A stretch of 64,000 bases of DNA from Bradyrhizobium quebecense (GTDB lineage: Bacteria > Pseudomonadota > Alphaproteobacteria > Rhizobiales > Xanthobacteraceae). The stretch covers positions 5,208,001 to 5,272,000 of the forward strand of contig NZ_CP088022.1 of NCBI RefSeq assembly GCF_013373795.3, written 5' to 3'. This document shows, piece after piece, positions 7,142 through 16,111 of this stretch; within the stretch, counting starts at the first letter, position 1, and every line of letters starts with the position of its first letter. The notes under the pieces are model-generated. The model was not told the DNA's origin. It worked only from the letters and a program-made list of their open reading frames with translations, and did not search any database. A program made the translations under genes and the position numbers.

Positions 7142-9925
7142 TTAGTGACCGACGGAGCGCCGGTTCATTTCCTCCAGGGGCTCGCGCAGGGCATCGAACT
7201 GCGTGCCGAAACCTTTCAAGTCTCCGGCCTTCAATCGCTCCACCGCCTGATTGTAGCGATCGAGCGCCTGCTGCGCCGGGCTCGCCGCCCCGCCCGCAGG
7301 GGACACCGCTTCCGTTGCGTTTGAAACGGCCGGCACCGCACCAGGCTCTGCGAACAACGCGGCCAGGGCATCAGCGAGCGTCTCTTTCATCACGACATGC
7401 TCACCGTAGGCTGCGATCACGCGTTTCAGCTCCGGCAGGTGTCCAAGCTCGGCGCGCATATAGAGCGGCGAGACATAAAGGATCGAGTTCTCGATCGGGA
7501 TCACCAGCAGGTTCGCACCGCGTATCACCCGCGAGCCCATCTGATTCCACAGCGTGAGTTGTTGCGAGATCTCGGTGTTCTGGTTGATCCGCGCCTCGAT
7601 CTGAAACGGCCCGTAGACAAGCTTGTCCTTTGGGAATTCGTAGACGATCAGTTTGCCGTAGTCGGGGGCGTCGCAACGCGCAGCGAGCCACGCGATCATA
7701 TTGTCGCGACGACTCGGCACCATGGGAAGCATCAGAAAGAACTCGGCCTGAGGCTCGCCGGGCAGCCGCATGATGATGTAATAGGGGGTCATCACCGAGG
7801 TGCCATCGCCGCCCGGCTGTCGCGGAAACTGCCAGAAGTCCTCTCGGTTATAGAAAGTTTCGGCCTGCTCCATGTGGTAGGTCTGATACAGCCGCGCCTG
7901 AATCAGGAACAGATCTTCCGGATAGCGAATGTGCTTCTGCAAATCCGCCGGCATGGCCGTGAACGGCTTGAACAGGCTCGGAAAGATACGCTGGTAGGTC
8001 GCTGCAATGGGGTCGCGTGGGTCGATCAGATAGAAATCAACCGTCCCGTTATAGGCATCGACAACAATTTTCACCGAATTCCTGATGTAGTTGAGATCGA
8101 GCTCGGGCACGGGCTGCGCGGAGGGGAAATAGGAGCTCGTGGTGTAGGCGTCCTGTATCCAGAACAGCCGCCCGTTGCTGATGACCAGATAGGGATCATG
8201 ATCGAGCCTGAGGAATGGAGCGATCGTGCGCACCCGTTCCGTGATATTGCGCCGGATCATGATCCGGCTGTCGGCCGTGATGTAGCTTGAGAGGACCAGA
8301 TTCGCGTCATTGAAGTAGTAGGCGAACAGCGTTCTCCATCCCAATGCTCCGATCGGAACACCGCCACTGCCGTCATAGGCCGCATAGACGTTGTCTTTCC
8401 CCTTCGGATAATCGAACTCCGGGATGCTGGCCTTGACGATGACGTAGTCGTCGCTCTCTTCGCCGTAGTAGATGCGCGGTTCCTCGATCTTGGGACCGCC
8501 GTCCGCAACGGGCGGAATATCGCGCAAATAGAAGAACGGCAGTCCTTCTGGGCTCTTGCGGGTGACCGGGCTCATCACCGCGCCGTTGCCGTGCGTAAAC
8601 AGCACATGGCGATTGACCCACGTCTGGGCGTTTGCCGGCAGCAGGGAGGCCCGCAGTTCGCGGGCCGAGAGCATCACGCTCTGGTAGGAGCCGTCGAGCC
8701 AGTAGCGATCGACGTCAAGATCGTGGAATTTGTAGTAGGTACGGATCTCCTGCAGTTGCGCGTAGGTATTCGACAGCGGCAGCCAGTCCCAGAGCCGGAT
8801 ATTGTCGATGGTGGCCTTGTTGGCTTCCAGCGTCTTGAAGGTCAGCCGCTGTTCGGCGGCAAACGGCTTGGCTGCGATCCGGTCGAGATTGTAGGCCTGC
8901 CTGGTGAGCGCGATGTTGCGTTCGATGTACGGCTTCTCCAGCTGCAACTCCGTCGGTTTGACGACGAGGTGCCGGAACAGCGAAGGGACGAGGCTCGACA
9001 GCACGACAGAGCCGGCGCCGACGAGGATGAACCCGGCGGCAAGAAGCCGGTAGGTGCGGGCGCGCAAATTGGCCCATGCGATCAACGCCGCGATAATCGA
9101 AAGCCCGATCATCAGCCACAGAGCCGGCAGCCCCAGATGGACATCGGTGTAGCTTGCCCCGACCACGACACCATTGTCGCCGTAGAGCAGCAGATAGCGG
9201 TCGAGCCCATAGGACCAGGCCTTCACCGCGAACAGAAGGCCAACCAGCGCCGAGCCATGTGTGATGACCGTCGGCGAGATTGATCGGCTGTGAACATCGT
9301 ACTCGATGTCGCCGCGCGCCCAGTAGATCGCTCCGGCAAACAGCGCACTCAGGACGATTGCGAGCAGCATCCAGTTCTTGATCGCGAGATAAGCGGGTAG
9401 CGCAAAGAGATAGAAGCCGATGTCCCTGTTGTAGAGCGGATCCTCCGCGCCATAGGGCACATGGTAGAGAAACTGCAGGAAGATGCCCCAGTTGCCGGCT
9501 TCGCCTGCGGCAACCAACACCGCGAGCAAACCCGCACCGAGCGCGATAAACCACGGCCGTGTTAGTCGATCGCGCAGCAATACGGACAGATCGGGCGGCG
9601 ACGTAACACCCGCCACCTTCCACGGGGCGGCCGGAATCTGTCGCGGCGGCTGCATGGCAAACCGCGCCGCCAGCACTCCGTTCAGCCAGAGGACGACGGC
9701 GGTCGCCGCCAAGACGGCGAAAAAGACGGTCGCCTTGGCGCCAATCGCCGTCAGGAAAACCTCAAGATAGCCGATCGAGGAAAACCAAAGCCAATCGACC
9801 AGGAAGTCGCTCGCGAAGGAGAGCAGGATAAGGCAAATCGTGATGACGACGGCCGCAACGATCAGCCTGACCACGCCACTTTGCCGTGGTACCTTCGGGC
9901 CGGGTCCGGTAATCCCGATCGTCAT
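7142..9925 (-). CDS. UPF0182 family large membrane protein
   Basis: 927 residues. The N-terminal third has about seven membrane segments (first at 19-42). A large extracytoplasmic domain follows, with family features such as NIRLWDWLPLSNTYAQLQEIR, DRYWLDG and HGNGAVMSPV. A Pro/Ala-rich linker and a short C-terminal helix (ALDRYNQAVERLKAGD) end it. UPF0182 (COG1615) is widespread; its function is not established. It is monocistronic, convergent with the YeaQ-like gene, and is the last backbone gene left of the proposed island. Confidence 0.92.
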   Translation of the reverse strand: MTIGITGPGPKVPRQSGVVRLIVAAVVITICLILLSFASDFLVDWLWFSSIGYLEVFLTAIGAKATVFFAVLAATAVVLWLNGVLAARFAMQPPRQIPAAPWKVAGVTSPPDLSVLLRDRLTRPWFIALGAGLLAVLVAAGEAGNWGIFLQFLYHVPYGAEDPLYNRDIGFYLFALPAYLAIKNWMLLAIVLSALFAGAIYWARGDIEYDVHSRSISPTVITHGSALVGLLFAVKAWSYGLDRYLLLYGDNGVVVGASYTDVHLGLPALWLMIGLSIIAALIAWANLRARTYRLLAAGFILVGAGSVVLSSLVPSLFRHLVVKPTELQLEKPYIERNIALTRQAYNLDRIAAKPFAAEQRLTFKTLEANKATIDNIRLWDWLPLSNTYAQLQEIRTYYKFHDLDVDRYWLDGSYQSVMLSARELRASLLPANAQTWVNRHVLFTHGNGAVMSPVTRKSPEGLPFFYLRDIPPVADGGPKIEEPRIYYGEESDDYVIVKASIPEFDYPKGKDNVYAAYDGSGGVPIGALGWRTLFAYYFNDANLVLSSYITADSRIMIRRNITERVRTIAPFLRLDHDPYLVISNGRLFWIQDAYTTSSYFPSAQPVPELDLNYIRNSVKIVVDAYNGTVDFYLIDPRDPIAATYQRIFPSLFKPFTAMPADLQKHIRYPEDLFLIQARLYQTYHMEQAETFYNREDFWQFPRQPGGDGTSVMTPYYIIMRLPGEPQAEFFLMLPMVPSRRDNMIAWLAARCDAPDYGKLIVYEFPKDKLVYGPFQIEARINQNTEISQQLTLWNQMGSRVIRGANLLVIPIENSILYVSPLYMRAELGHLPELKRVIAAYGEHVVMKETLADALAALFAEPGAVPAVSNATEAVSPAGGAASPAQQALDRYNQAVERLKAGDLKGFGTQFDALREPLEEMNRRSVGH

Positions 9926-10440
9926 GGCTTGATCATAGCGGAAACGAGGGACGCTCGCCGCTTGATTTACGGGCCGAACTGCCCGCCAAGGGAGGCGACG
10001 CGGATGCTCAAAGCTCCGTCGCCGGGACCGCGAATGAGCACAAGCGCCAAACTCAGCTGATACGGGCCGGCGCGATCAATCAGCTATCGAGCAGGAGGAC
10101 GCTCGCGAACGGAGGCGCGTCGTGCAATATCGTGGAAAAGCGAACATTTGGCGCTCCCTAGCGGGAGAGCATCAACCTCGCGTTATCAAACACTTAGCCG
10201 ATGATTTGGGAAAAATCATCCAGCATTGAAATTCAAAGGGTTTCTGAGGCCGACCCCAAATCCGAATTGAGCCTCTCGAGCATTCCGTCTATTTCGGCCG
10301 CCAGCGGCTGGGGGCGGAACGAGCGCGTCTCGGCAAAGCGGTACGCTGCCTACGATGCACTGGATCAGCCCCTGGGGGCGCTTTGGCAGGCGCCGCGAGG
10401 CTTGGTCGGCCATCAGCCGAGCAGCTTCCAGGGCCGCCCA
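9926..10440. other. intergenic region holding the proposed left island end
   Basis: No gene supported. An open frame runs in from 10201 towards the decayed gene at 10441 but its composition is not gene-like. The only structure I see is the 13-bp copy of the tRNA-Glu 3' end at 10149-10161. Confidence 0.5.
10149..10161. repeat. candidate attachment-site copy (left)
   Basis: Thirteen bases identical, in the same orientation, to the tRNA-Glu 3' end with CCA at 52785-52797. Similarity stops after the shared TAG. It may be an att core left by integration; 13 bp is short enough that chance cannot be excluded. Confidence 0.45.
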
Positions 10441-10965
10441 ATGAACGCCCTTTCGACCGCTGCGGCGGCTCTCTACGAAGCTATCAATTCCGCAACCTCG
10501 CCCGACGAGCTGGATAACGTTTTAGATGCAATCTGGCGCCGCCACTGGCCCGTTGGAGCAATCAGCGACGATGAGGCTCAGTTTCTCGCTGAGGCCATTC
10601 AGAAGCGGAAACCGCAGCGCAGGTTCGTCGCGCAATCGCCTGTGGGCAAGCTTCAAGCACGCGTGTCGTCGCGCTTTACGACTCGGCAACGGCCACGTTC
10701 ATCGGATCGTCAGGCCTCGCGGGGATCGGCGGCGCACGCTCGGCAGTTCGTCAGCCATGCCACCCGCAATGAGGGCGAAGGGCACCGCGCTGTGCTCGCC
10801 ATCGTTGCTGGCGAGATCAAACATCACGGCGTTTGTGATCTGCCTTATGACAGTCGGACGGCAAGGCCAATGCTAACGCTGATAGTGAGAGAGGCTATGA
10901 CGTACCCAACGTACACGGCCATAGATCGCGTTCACCCTGATGTGAAAATCGGTTCAGTTCATTGA
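10441..10965 (+). pseudogene. decayed gene for an HTH-type protein found in Bradyrhizobium accessory DNA
   Basis: From ATG 10441 the frame reads as a recognisable N-terminal block (ALYEAINSATSPDELD, then IWRRHWPVGAISDDEA), followed by a basic stretch and GHRAVLAIVAGEIKHHGVCDLP. In proteins of this type as I remember them, a winged-helix segment (IAxxAGVxRTTVQNA) follows that point. Here it is replaced by unrelated sequence (YDSRTARPMLTL) and a stop, and the middle also looks frameshifted (a better-looking AMPPAMRAKG lies in another frame at about 10750-10800). I therefore call it a remnant. Its 3' end overlaps the convergent gene at 10954 by 12 bp. Such genes often lie near integrases, which fits an island edge. 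Confidence 0.5.
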
Positions 10966-11421
10966 AATCGTGATCGTGCTCAAGTTGGCGGCGAACTCCC
11001 AGCCACCCCTTGGACCGCGCAGCTCCATCGTGACGCCCTTGTCGTTCCGCAGGTGAACGGCACCAACGCCGCCGACGAGTGATGCCCCACCGCCGACAGA
11101 ACTGTACGTACCGGCAAAATCGGAAATCTCTCGAATTCCTGACGCCGACCCCTCGAGTCGGCCGACAGTCGCGCCGGCCGTGACACCGACGCTGATGCCA
11201 GACCAGCGAAAGCGATAATTGCGGCCGCGATAGCTCAACACGCCGCTGCCCGCGCCTGCACCCACGAGCAAGCCCGCTTTTACGATCTTGAGCTGGACAA
11301 AGGCGGGGGCCTGAGCGAAGGACGGCGTCACGGGCACGGCGAACGCAAAAGATGCGATCGCCGCAAAACCGGTGAAGCATGTCCGCAGGACAGTCTGCCT
11401 GCCCTCAGGGTTTCGTGGCAT
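10954..11421 (-). CDS. secreted glycine-rich beta protein, paralogue of 19734-20168
   Basis: 155 residues from ATG 11421 (an upstream in-frame ATG at 11520 lies inside the previous gene and is unlikely). The signal peptide is about 1-38, ending SFAQA. The mature part is a run of glycine-rich strands: AGAGSGVLSYRGRNYRFRWSG, then ISVGVTAGATVGRLEG, then GGVGAVHLRNDKGV. The same pattern, block by block, is seen in the protein at 19734-20168, so the two are paralogues. The fold recalls DUF1134/YSC84-like envelope proteins, but I cannot assign it. It overlaps the DUF2950 gene by 17 bp and is last in a three-gene operon. Confidence 0.7.
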   Translation of the reverse strand: MPRNPEGRQTVLRTCFTGFAAIASFAFAVPVTPSFAQAPAFVQLKIVKAGLLVGAGAGSGVLSYRGRNYRFRWSGISVGVTAGATVGRLEGSASGIREISDFAGTYSSVGGGASLVGGVGAVHLRNDKGVTMELRGPRGGWEFAANLSTITISMN

Positions 11422-12322
11422 CGACTTTCCTCCAAGTCTGGTCCGGATCGAACAGCATGATCCGCTTGGCGATGATCCCAGTGTGCTTTCCCAGATCCCG
11501 CTGGTAAACGGTACCGGCATGATTGACCAGGAAGGTCATCACGCCGGAGTTGCCATATTCGGCAGGATAGGCGATCAGCGCGAAGCCGCCGATCATCTTG
11601 CCTCTGACGACGTAGTAGAGCGCGCCGCCCGGCGCATCGGAGCCCTGCCCCTTCAATATCCGGAAATAATATCCGTGATAGGGCGCCCCTTGCCCGTCGA
11701 CCTTGTAGCCTTCGTTTGATGCCTGCGCCGCCAGTTCGCCGAGCGGGCTCGGGTCGCGGTCGTCGCGCCAGAACAAGCCGTCCTTCTTGCCGGAACTGCT
11801 GACGATGCGTTGCGCATAGACGCCCGCGCCGTCGCCGCGATCCTTGTCGGCATATTCATTCTCGGCATCGACGAAGGCAAGGCAGGTCTTGATCGCGTCC
11901 AACTCATTACGGCCGATGCGGCGATAGAGAATCTCGATACGGCCTGCCTCCGTGTCGAACTCCCAACCGTTCTTGGTGTTGACGAGCGGAATCGGGAACG
12001 GGAAGTCATCGGAGCCGAGAACGAGCGTGGCTTTTTTATTGCCATCCGTCTTGACGGAATGTCTGGCATCATAGGCAGAGGCAAAGCTTCGGCGCGTCTC
12101 GGCATCTGCAACCTCGTCGCCGGAAGCAACGAGGTCCTCGGCAGCGTTGCCGAGCACTTTCAAGACTGCCCGGTTCGTGCCGCTCTTGACTGCCGCAGCC
12201 AGCGCGGCCACGGCATCCTCCGGCGACGGATAGGCCTGCTGCGCCCGGGACGCAGATGTCAGCAGTGCAAGCGCCATGATGCCCGGCAAAGCTGCGCGAT
12301 GGAGCGACCTCAAAATGATCAT
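11405..12322 (-). CDS. DUF2950 family periplasmic protein
   Basis: 305 residues with a signal peptide (about 1-27, ending SRAQ). Family features are visible: YPSPEDAVAALAAAVKSGTN at the mature N-terminus, the NTKNGWEFDTEAGRIEIL block, ENEYADKDRGDGAGVYAQRIVSSSGKKDGLFW in the middle, and SGVMTFLVNHAGTVYQRDLG near the end. The function of DUF2950 is unknown. It commonly lies beside DUF3300, as here, with a 4-bp ATGA overlap to the DUF3300 gene, so the two are translationally coupled and likely act together in the envelope. Confidence 0.9.
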   Translation of the reverse strand: MIILRSLHRAALPGIMALALLTSASRAQQAYPSPEDAVAALAAAVKSGTNRAVLKVLGNAAEDLVASGDEVADAETRRSFASAYDARHSVKTDGNKKATLVLGSDDFPFPIPLVNTKNGWEFDTEAGRIEILYRRIGRNELDAIKTCLAFVDAENEYADKDRGDGAGVYAQRIVSSSGKKDGLFWRDDRDPSPLGELAAQASNEGYKVDGQGAPYHGYYFRILKGQGSDAPGGALYYVVRGKMIGGFALIAYPAEYGNSGVMTFLVNHAGTVYQRDLGKHTGIIAKRIMLFDPDQTWRKVDATKP

Positions 12323-13989
12323 GGTGTCATCTCCGCGGGAATCCTTGCACCGTCTGCGAGCCAGTCTCTGTAGCTACGCAGCTTCAATCCGAGCCTTTCA
12401 TAATAGACACGCAAGTAGCCGTCGCGGCCGCGGGTCACAGCCTGCGGCATCACGCCTTCCACTTCCTGCGCTATGACGCCGACATAGGTCTTCTGGCTGC
12501 CAAGATAGCTGAAGCGATAGAAGCCGAGGCCGTTGGCGAGACGCCCGAGCAGGACGATGTCATGCTTCAGCGCAATGTCGGACCGCCGTCCTCCACCGCC
12601 TCCGCCACGTCCGCCCCCACCACCGAAACCACCGCCACCACGCATGGCGCCACCGCCGCCACCTCCACGCCCGGCGAAGCTCGCCCCGCCGCCGCCACGG
12701 GCGCCCATGCTGGCTTGACCGCGGGCTGAGGCGGCGGCAGCCGCCCTGCCCGACGACACGTTCATGGCGCCGCCGCGATTTTCGCCGCCGCGGCGCGCCG
12801 CATTGCCAGCATTGCTGGCAGCCCTCGCGCGATCTGCACCGCCTTTGGTAGCAGCTTTGCCGCCCCCCTTGGGAGACCCCTTGCCGCTTGCCTTAGCGCG
12901 ATCTGCCGTGCTCGAGCGGTTGGCGCGATCACCGCTCCCGGAGCCGTCGCGTGCGCCCGCGCGATCGCCACCGCGATCCGCGGCCCGATCTCCGCCACGA
13001 TCCCCGGCGCGATCAGCGACACCGGCACGATCCTTGAGCACTTGCTGTCCATCACGGCCGCGGAAATCCATTCGATCAGCAGCACCGGCCTTCAGATTGT
13101 TGTTACCGAAACGCTGCTGAACGTTTGTGTTATTGTATCGTACCCCCTGGCGATGCGCCGGATTGTGCTGCCAGTTGTTTCCGACGTTGTTGATCCTGTT
13201 GTAGTGGTTGACGTAGAGGTTGCGGTTGCCCCAGTTGCAGCCGCCGCCCCAGTAATTGCCCCAGCGCCCGATCGCCCATCCTGCCCCAAAGGCAACGCCA
13301 GCTGCGATCACGCCTGCACCGATATAAGACGGATACCCGAAATAGTAGGGCGGATATTCCGTGTAGGGCCAAGTTCCGTACACGGTGGCCGGATCGTAAT
13401 ACGGCACGTAGATCGTATCCGGCTCAGCCTGTTCGATCACGACCACCTGCTTGTTCTCCTGAGTCTGAACGCTGACCTTCTGCTGTTTGGTGGTGACGAG
13501 TTTCTTGTTGTCGTACGCCTTGGTGCGCAGCCGCTGGATCGCGTCCATCACGTCCGGTTGCTGCGCGAGCACGGCATCACCCAGGCTTTTGATCCATTCG
13601 AGTTTGTCGCTCATCATCGTCAGGACATCGGCGGTGCTGGTGAGCGCCTTGATGCTGTCGTCCCAGGCCTGCTTGTCGACCTCCTTCTTGAGCGCATCGC
13701 CCTTCAGGTTCTTGCGCTCCTTGAGCCAGCGGTCGGCCTGCACAACTTCCAGCGGGTAAGTCGACGCCGCCAGCACGTTGGCGAGCAGTTCATCCGGATA
13801 GAGCGCGATCGGCGCGACCAGCGCCTCGAGTTGCTCAGGCTTCAACAGCTTGTCGGCCGGTTGAGCCGGGCTCGCCGGCTGCGCCTGACTGCTCTGAGCA
13901 GGCGGCTTCTCGGCGGTCTGCGCCATCGCGGCGATCGGAGTGCCCAGCAGCAACGCGAGCACGAACAGGATTTGGCCACAACGAGACAT
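12319..13989 (-). CDS. DUF3300 protein with C-terminal S74-like chaperone domain
   Basis: 556 residues from ATG 13989 (Shine-Dalgarno GGGAGGTG; an upstream in-frame start at 14070 would place the FixK box inside the gene). Signal peptide 1-24. The DUF3300 domain (about 45-240) reads LLKPEQLEALVAPIALYPDELLANVL and EPDTIYVPYYDPATVYG. Then come a hydrophobic glycine patch, a long low-complexity R/D/G-repeat linker (GDRAGDRGGDRAADRGGDR) and a Gly-rich run. The last 90 residues (from S470 in RSDIALKHDI, with YVGVIAQEV and YLRVYYERLGLKL) resemble the intramolecular chaperone of phage tail fibres (peptidase S74), including the Ser-Asp and Lys of the self-cleavage site. Role unknown; probably an envelope or surface protein. 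Confidence 0.85.
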   Translation of the reverse strand: MSRCGQILFVLALLLGTPIAAMAQTAEKPPAQSSQAQPASPAQPADKLLKPEQLEALVAPIALYPDELLANVLAASTYPLEVVQADRWLKERKNLKGDALKKEVDKQAWDDSIKALTSTADVLTMMSDKLEWIKSLGDAVLAQQPDVMDAIQRLRTKAYDNKKLVTTKQQKVSVQTQENKQVVVIEQAEPDTIYVPYYDPATVYGTWPYTEYPPYYFGYPSYIGAGVIAAGVAFGAGWAIGRWGNYWGGGCNWGNRNLYVNHYNRINNVGNNWQHNPAHRQGVRYNNTNVQQRFGNNNLKAGAADRMDFRGRDGQQVLKDRAGVADRAGDRGGDRAADRGGDRAGARDGSGSGDRANRSSTADRAKASGKGSPKGGGKAATKGGADRARAASNAGNAARRGGENRGGAMNVSSGRAAAAASARGQASMGARGGGGASFAGRGGGGGGAMRGGGGFGGGGGRGGGGGGRRSDIALKHDIVLLGRLANGLGFYRFSYLGSQKTYVGVIAQEVEGVMPQAVTRGRDGYLRVYYERLGLKLRSYRDWLADGARIPAEMTP

Positions 13990-14043
13990 CGACACCTCCC
14001 TCGCCTTCCAGCGGGAAACATCGGCGTTGCCGATGGGGTAAGC

Positions 14044-14057
14044 TTGATCAAGATCAA
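14044..14057. promoter_or_regulatory. FNR/FixK box
   Basis: TTGAT-CAAG-ATCAA, a perfect match to the anaerobox TTGAT-N4-ATCAA. It is 54 bp upstream of the DUF3300 start, consistent with activating the DUF3300-DUF2950-10954 operon. Confidence 0.75.
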
Positions 14058-14070
14058 GGAAACCGGTCAT

Positions 14071-15390
14071 TCAGGGACGCGGCGCCTGTTGCAGAGCAAG
14101 AGAGATGCGGCGGTCGTGGATCAGATTTTCGAGGCGATGAGCCGCAACATTCGCAGCCGTGACTTCGCGTTCGGTTTCCTCGTCGGCCACACCCCTGGCC
14201 CGTTGCGCCCGCAGTACCCGGTCGATCTCCCGCTCGATCTCGTCGAGATCAGCCTCGCGGTCGCTCGCACGGATCCTTGGGCCGAGAGCATAGAGTGCAT
14301 CCAGCGCCACCTCCGCGGGCAATGACACGTTGCCGGCGCGAAGGAATTTCCAGGCATAGGCGAGGATCGAGACAAGGCCGCCCGCGATCATCGGCGCAAG
14401 AAAGATCGCATTGCCCCATTTATCAAGGAAACCGAGCCGCGAGCCGTCATAGAAGGCGGCAGCGCCTGGATGCAGCTGAAGGTAGGCGTCCTTGCCGGTA
14501 TCCGGCTCCGAACTCTGGGCCAGGATCGGCATCTCGGCAAGCAAATCCCTGCGCGCCTTCATCAGCGACTCCGTAAGGTCGGAGACAACATCGTTACCGA
14601 GCTTCTTCTGCGCTACGAGATAGAAGGAGGTCCGAAGTGTCGTGACATCGTCCGGCGGAACGGTCGGCGAACCGCGCAGCGTGCCTTTGGGGACATCGAA
14701 ACTCTCGTAGGCACGTTCCCGCTCGGCGATCGCGCCAGCGGACTCAACCGCGATCAGCACTGGACCGCCTTTGCTCTGCGCAAACAAGCCGCGTACCAGA
14801 GCGAGATACTTTTCCGCCAGCGGAACGACCAACAGGACGGCGCGCACCTCCTTGGTTTCAAGCGCCCGCCGCGCTTCCGCCGGCGCGAGAGGCTTGAATG
14901 TCACGTTCGCACGTCCGAGGTCGTAGGCATCGGTCAGAGCATTGATCAGCTTCTGATTGATCTCGCCTCCGATCACACCGATCGTTGCGCGCTTCAGCTC
15001 CGCCAGGTCCGTGACCGTGGATCCGGGCGGCGCGATCAGCAGAACCGCGGCATGCGCAACAACGAGCACCGACTGCGCCAGCCTGAGATCGCCGGCATCA
15101 GCGCGCACCACCGCGAGGTCGACGTTACCGGCCGCAAACGCTTTGGCCGCTTCGAGCGCTCCAGGCGTCGGAACGATAGTGAGCCGCACCGGCGCATTGG
15201 ATTGCACGAGCTTGCTGGCGAGGGCACTAACGACCAAATTGGCTTCGCCATCCAGCGACCCAACAGCGATCGTCAACGTCACTGGCCGGGAGTACCAGCG
15301 ATAAGCAAAGAGCCCCGCCCCGCTGGCCAGGATCACCAGCCCGCCTAACAGGACGACGCGAAACCATTTTGGCAATCCAGCCGCGCTCAT
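14071..15390 (-). CDS. TAXI-type TRAP transporter solute-binding protein
   Basis: 439 residues. A membrane anchor (about 11-28) is followed by a periplasmic TAXI binding fold: LTIAVGSLDGEANLVVSALASKL, the LAELKRATIGVIGG lobe and GVIGGEINQKLINALTDAYDL. A second membrane segment at about 325-345 (AIFLAPMIAGGLVSILAYAW) precedes a cytoplasmic coiled-coil-like tail. TAXI proteins normally bind organic acids or glutamate and deliver them to a DctQM permease, but no permease gene is near. With the extra membrane segment and tail it may act as a sensor or anchored scavenger rather than a transporter part. Its start overlaps the stop of a 54-codon frame by 4 bp. Confidence 0.8.
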   Translation of the reverse strand: MSAAGLPKWFRVVLLGGLVILASGAGLFAYRWYSRPVTLTIAVGSLDGEANLVVSALASKLVQSNAPVRLTIVPTPGALEAAKAFAAGNVDLAVVRADAGDLRLAQSVLVVAHAAVLLIAPPGSTVTDLAELKRATIGVIGGEINQKLINALTDAYDLGRANVTFKPLAPAEARRALETKEVRAVLLVVPLAEKYLALVRGLFAQSKGGPVLIAVESAGAIAERERAYESFDVPKGTLRGSPTVPPDDVTTLRTSFYLVAQKKLGNDVVSDLTESLMKARRDLLAEMPILAQSSEPDTGKDAYLQLHPGAAAFYDGSRLGFLDKWGNAIFLAPMIAGGLVSILAYAWKFLRAGNVSLPAEVALDALYALGPRIRASDREADLDEIEREIDRVLRAQRARGVADEETEREVTAANVAAHRLENLIHDRRISLALQQAPRP

Positions 15391-15551
15391 CGGGTTGGGC
15401 GGTCAGCAGCGAATGCCGCTCGCCCGTGAGCATCGATGACCGGTGTGCATGTCGGCGCGACGCATGTGGCTGCGGCGCCAGCCGCGCGCAAAAGAACAGC
15501 GACGCTCAGCGCGGGTCGCATCATCAGTTCAAATGTCGTGACAGGCTCCAT
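15387..15551 (-). CDS. small putative secreted protein coupled to the TAXI gene
   Basis: 54 codons from ATG 15551, with GGAG at 7-bp spacing. The product is a hydrophobic signal-like segment (MMRPALSVAVLLRAAGAAATC) followed by a short tail with two cysteines. Its TGA overlaps the TAXI ATG as ATGA, an arrangement typical of translational coupling. No family recognised. It may be a leader peptide or a real small exported protein. Confidence 0.35.
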   Translation of the reverse strand: MEPVTTFELMMRPALSVAVLLRAAGAAATCVAPTCTPVIDAHGRAAFAADRPTR

Positions 15552-15651
15552 ACCAGGACTCCATTGGCTCGAGGTATTTGAGGAATATCGGAGCGCCCTG
15601 GCTTTGACCCTTAATTTTGCAGGTCGATCGGCGCGCAGACGAGCCGGCGGG

Positions 15652-16065
15652 CTAGATCTTGCAACGGTGATAGTTCGTATCCATCCCGTCCACGCCCGGG
15701 AATAGCCGCGTGACCGTATCGTCATCGATGACCTTCAGGAAGAACTGGATGTTGGAAAGCATGACACCGTTCGCACAAGCGACAACCAGATTGATGGATT
15801 CACCGTCGTCCTTTCTGGCCTTGATCGTGCAGGTTTCAAACTTGCTGCGCAGGCGGTTGGCCTCGACGAGGAAGCCACCGCCATAGGCGCCAGAGAAGTT
15901 GGTGAAGTCGACCTGATTTGCGCGCCCCCTCCGCGCAAACACCTTGCTGCATTGATCCGCTTTGGCCGCCCAAGCGCCCGCGAGCTCGAAGGCATCTGAC
16001 CGCTGCGTTATCGTTTGGCAGGCGATAACGAACGTCGCCGCGACGAACAACCTGCATAACCTCAC
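15652..16065 (-). CDS. small secreted protein, tandem paralogue of 16112-16528
   Basis: 137 residues from GTG 16065; an ATG at 16188 in frame would overlap the preceding gene and adds no signal-like sequence. Signal peptide 1-25 (LFVAATFVIACQTI...SDA). The mature part (ELAGAWAAKADQCSKVFARRG) shares its layout with the next gene upstream: DQC-KVF, YGGGF, RLFPGVDGM and a YHRC ending. Four cysteines could form two disulfides in the periplasm. Function unknown. It follows its paralogue after 46 bp. Confidence 0.65.
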   Translation of the reverse strand: MRLCRLFVAATFVIACQTITQRSDAFELAGAWAAKADQCSKVFARRGRANQVDFTNFSGAYGGGFLVEANRLRSKFETCTIKARKDDGESINLVVACANGVMLSNIQFFLKVIDDDTVTRLFPGVDGMDTNYHRCKI

Positions 16066-16111
16066 GGTACGACGCCCCCGCTCATGCGGACTCTCCTGGT
16101 TGCCTTCGATT

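Noticed and set aside
10201..10440. Upstream extension of the decayed HTH gene
   Set aside because: Residues from 10201 to 10440 have no likeness to the family; the ATG at 10441 begins the recognisable part.
12590..12720. GCC/GCG-rich repeats resembling a tandem array
   Set aside because: In frame they are the glycine-rich linker of the DUF3300 protein; coding low complexity, not a separate repeat or CRISPR.
13042..14325. Plus-strand frame of 427 codons
   Set aside because: Antisense of DUF3300 and the TAXI gene, no family likeness, no ribosome site.
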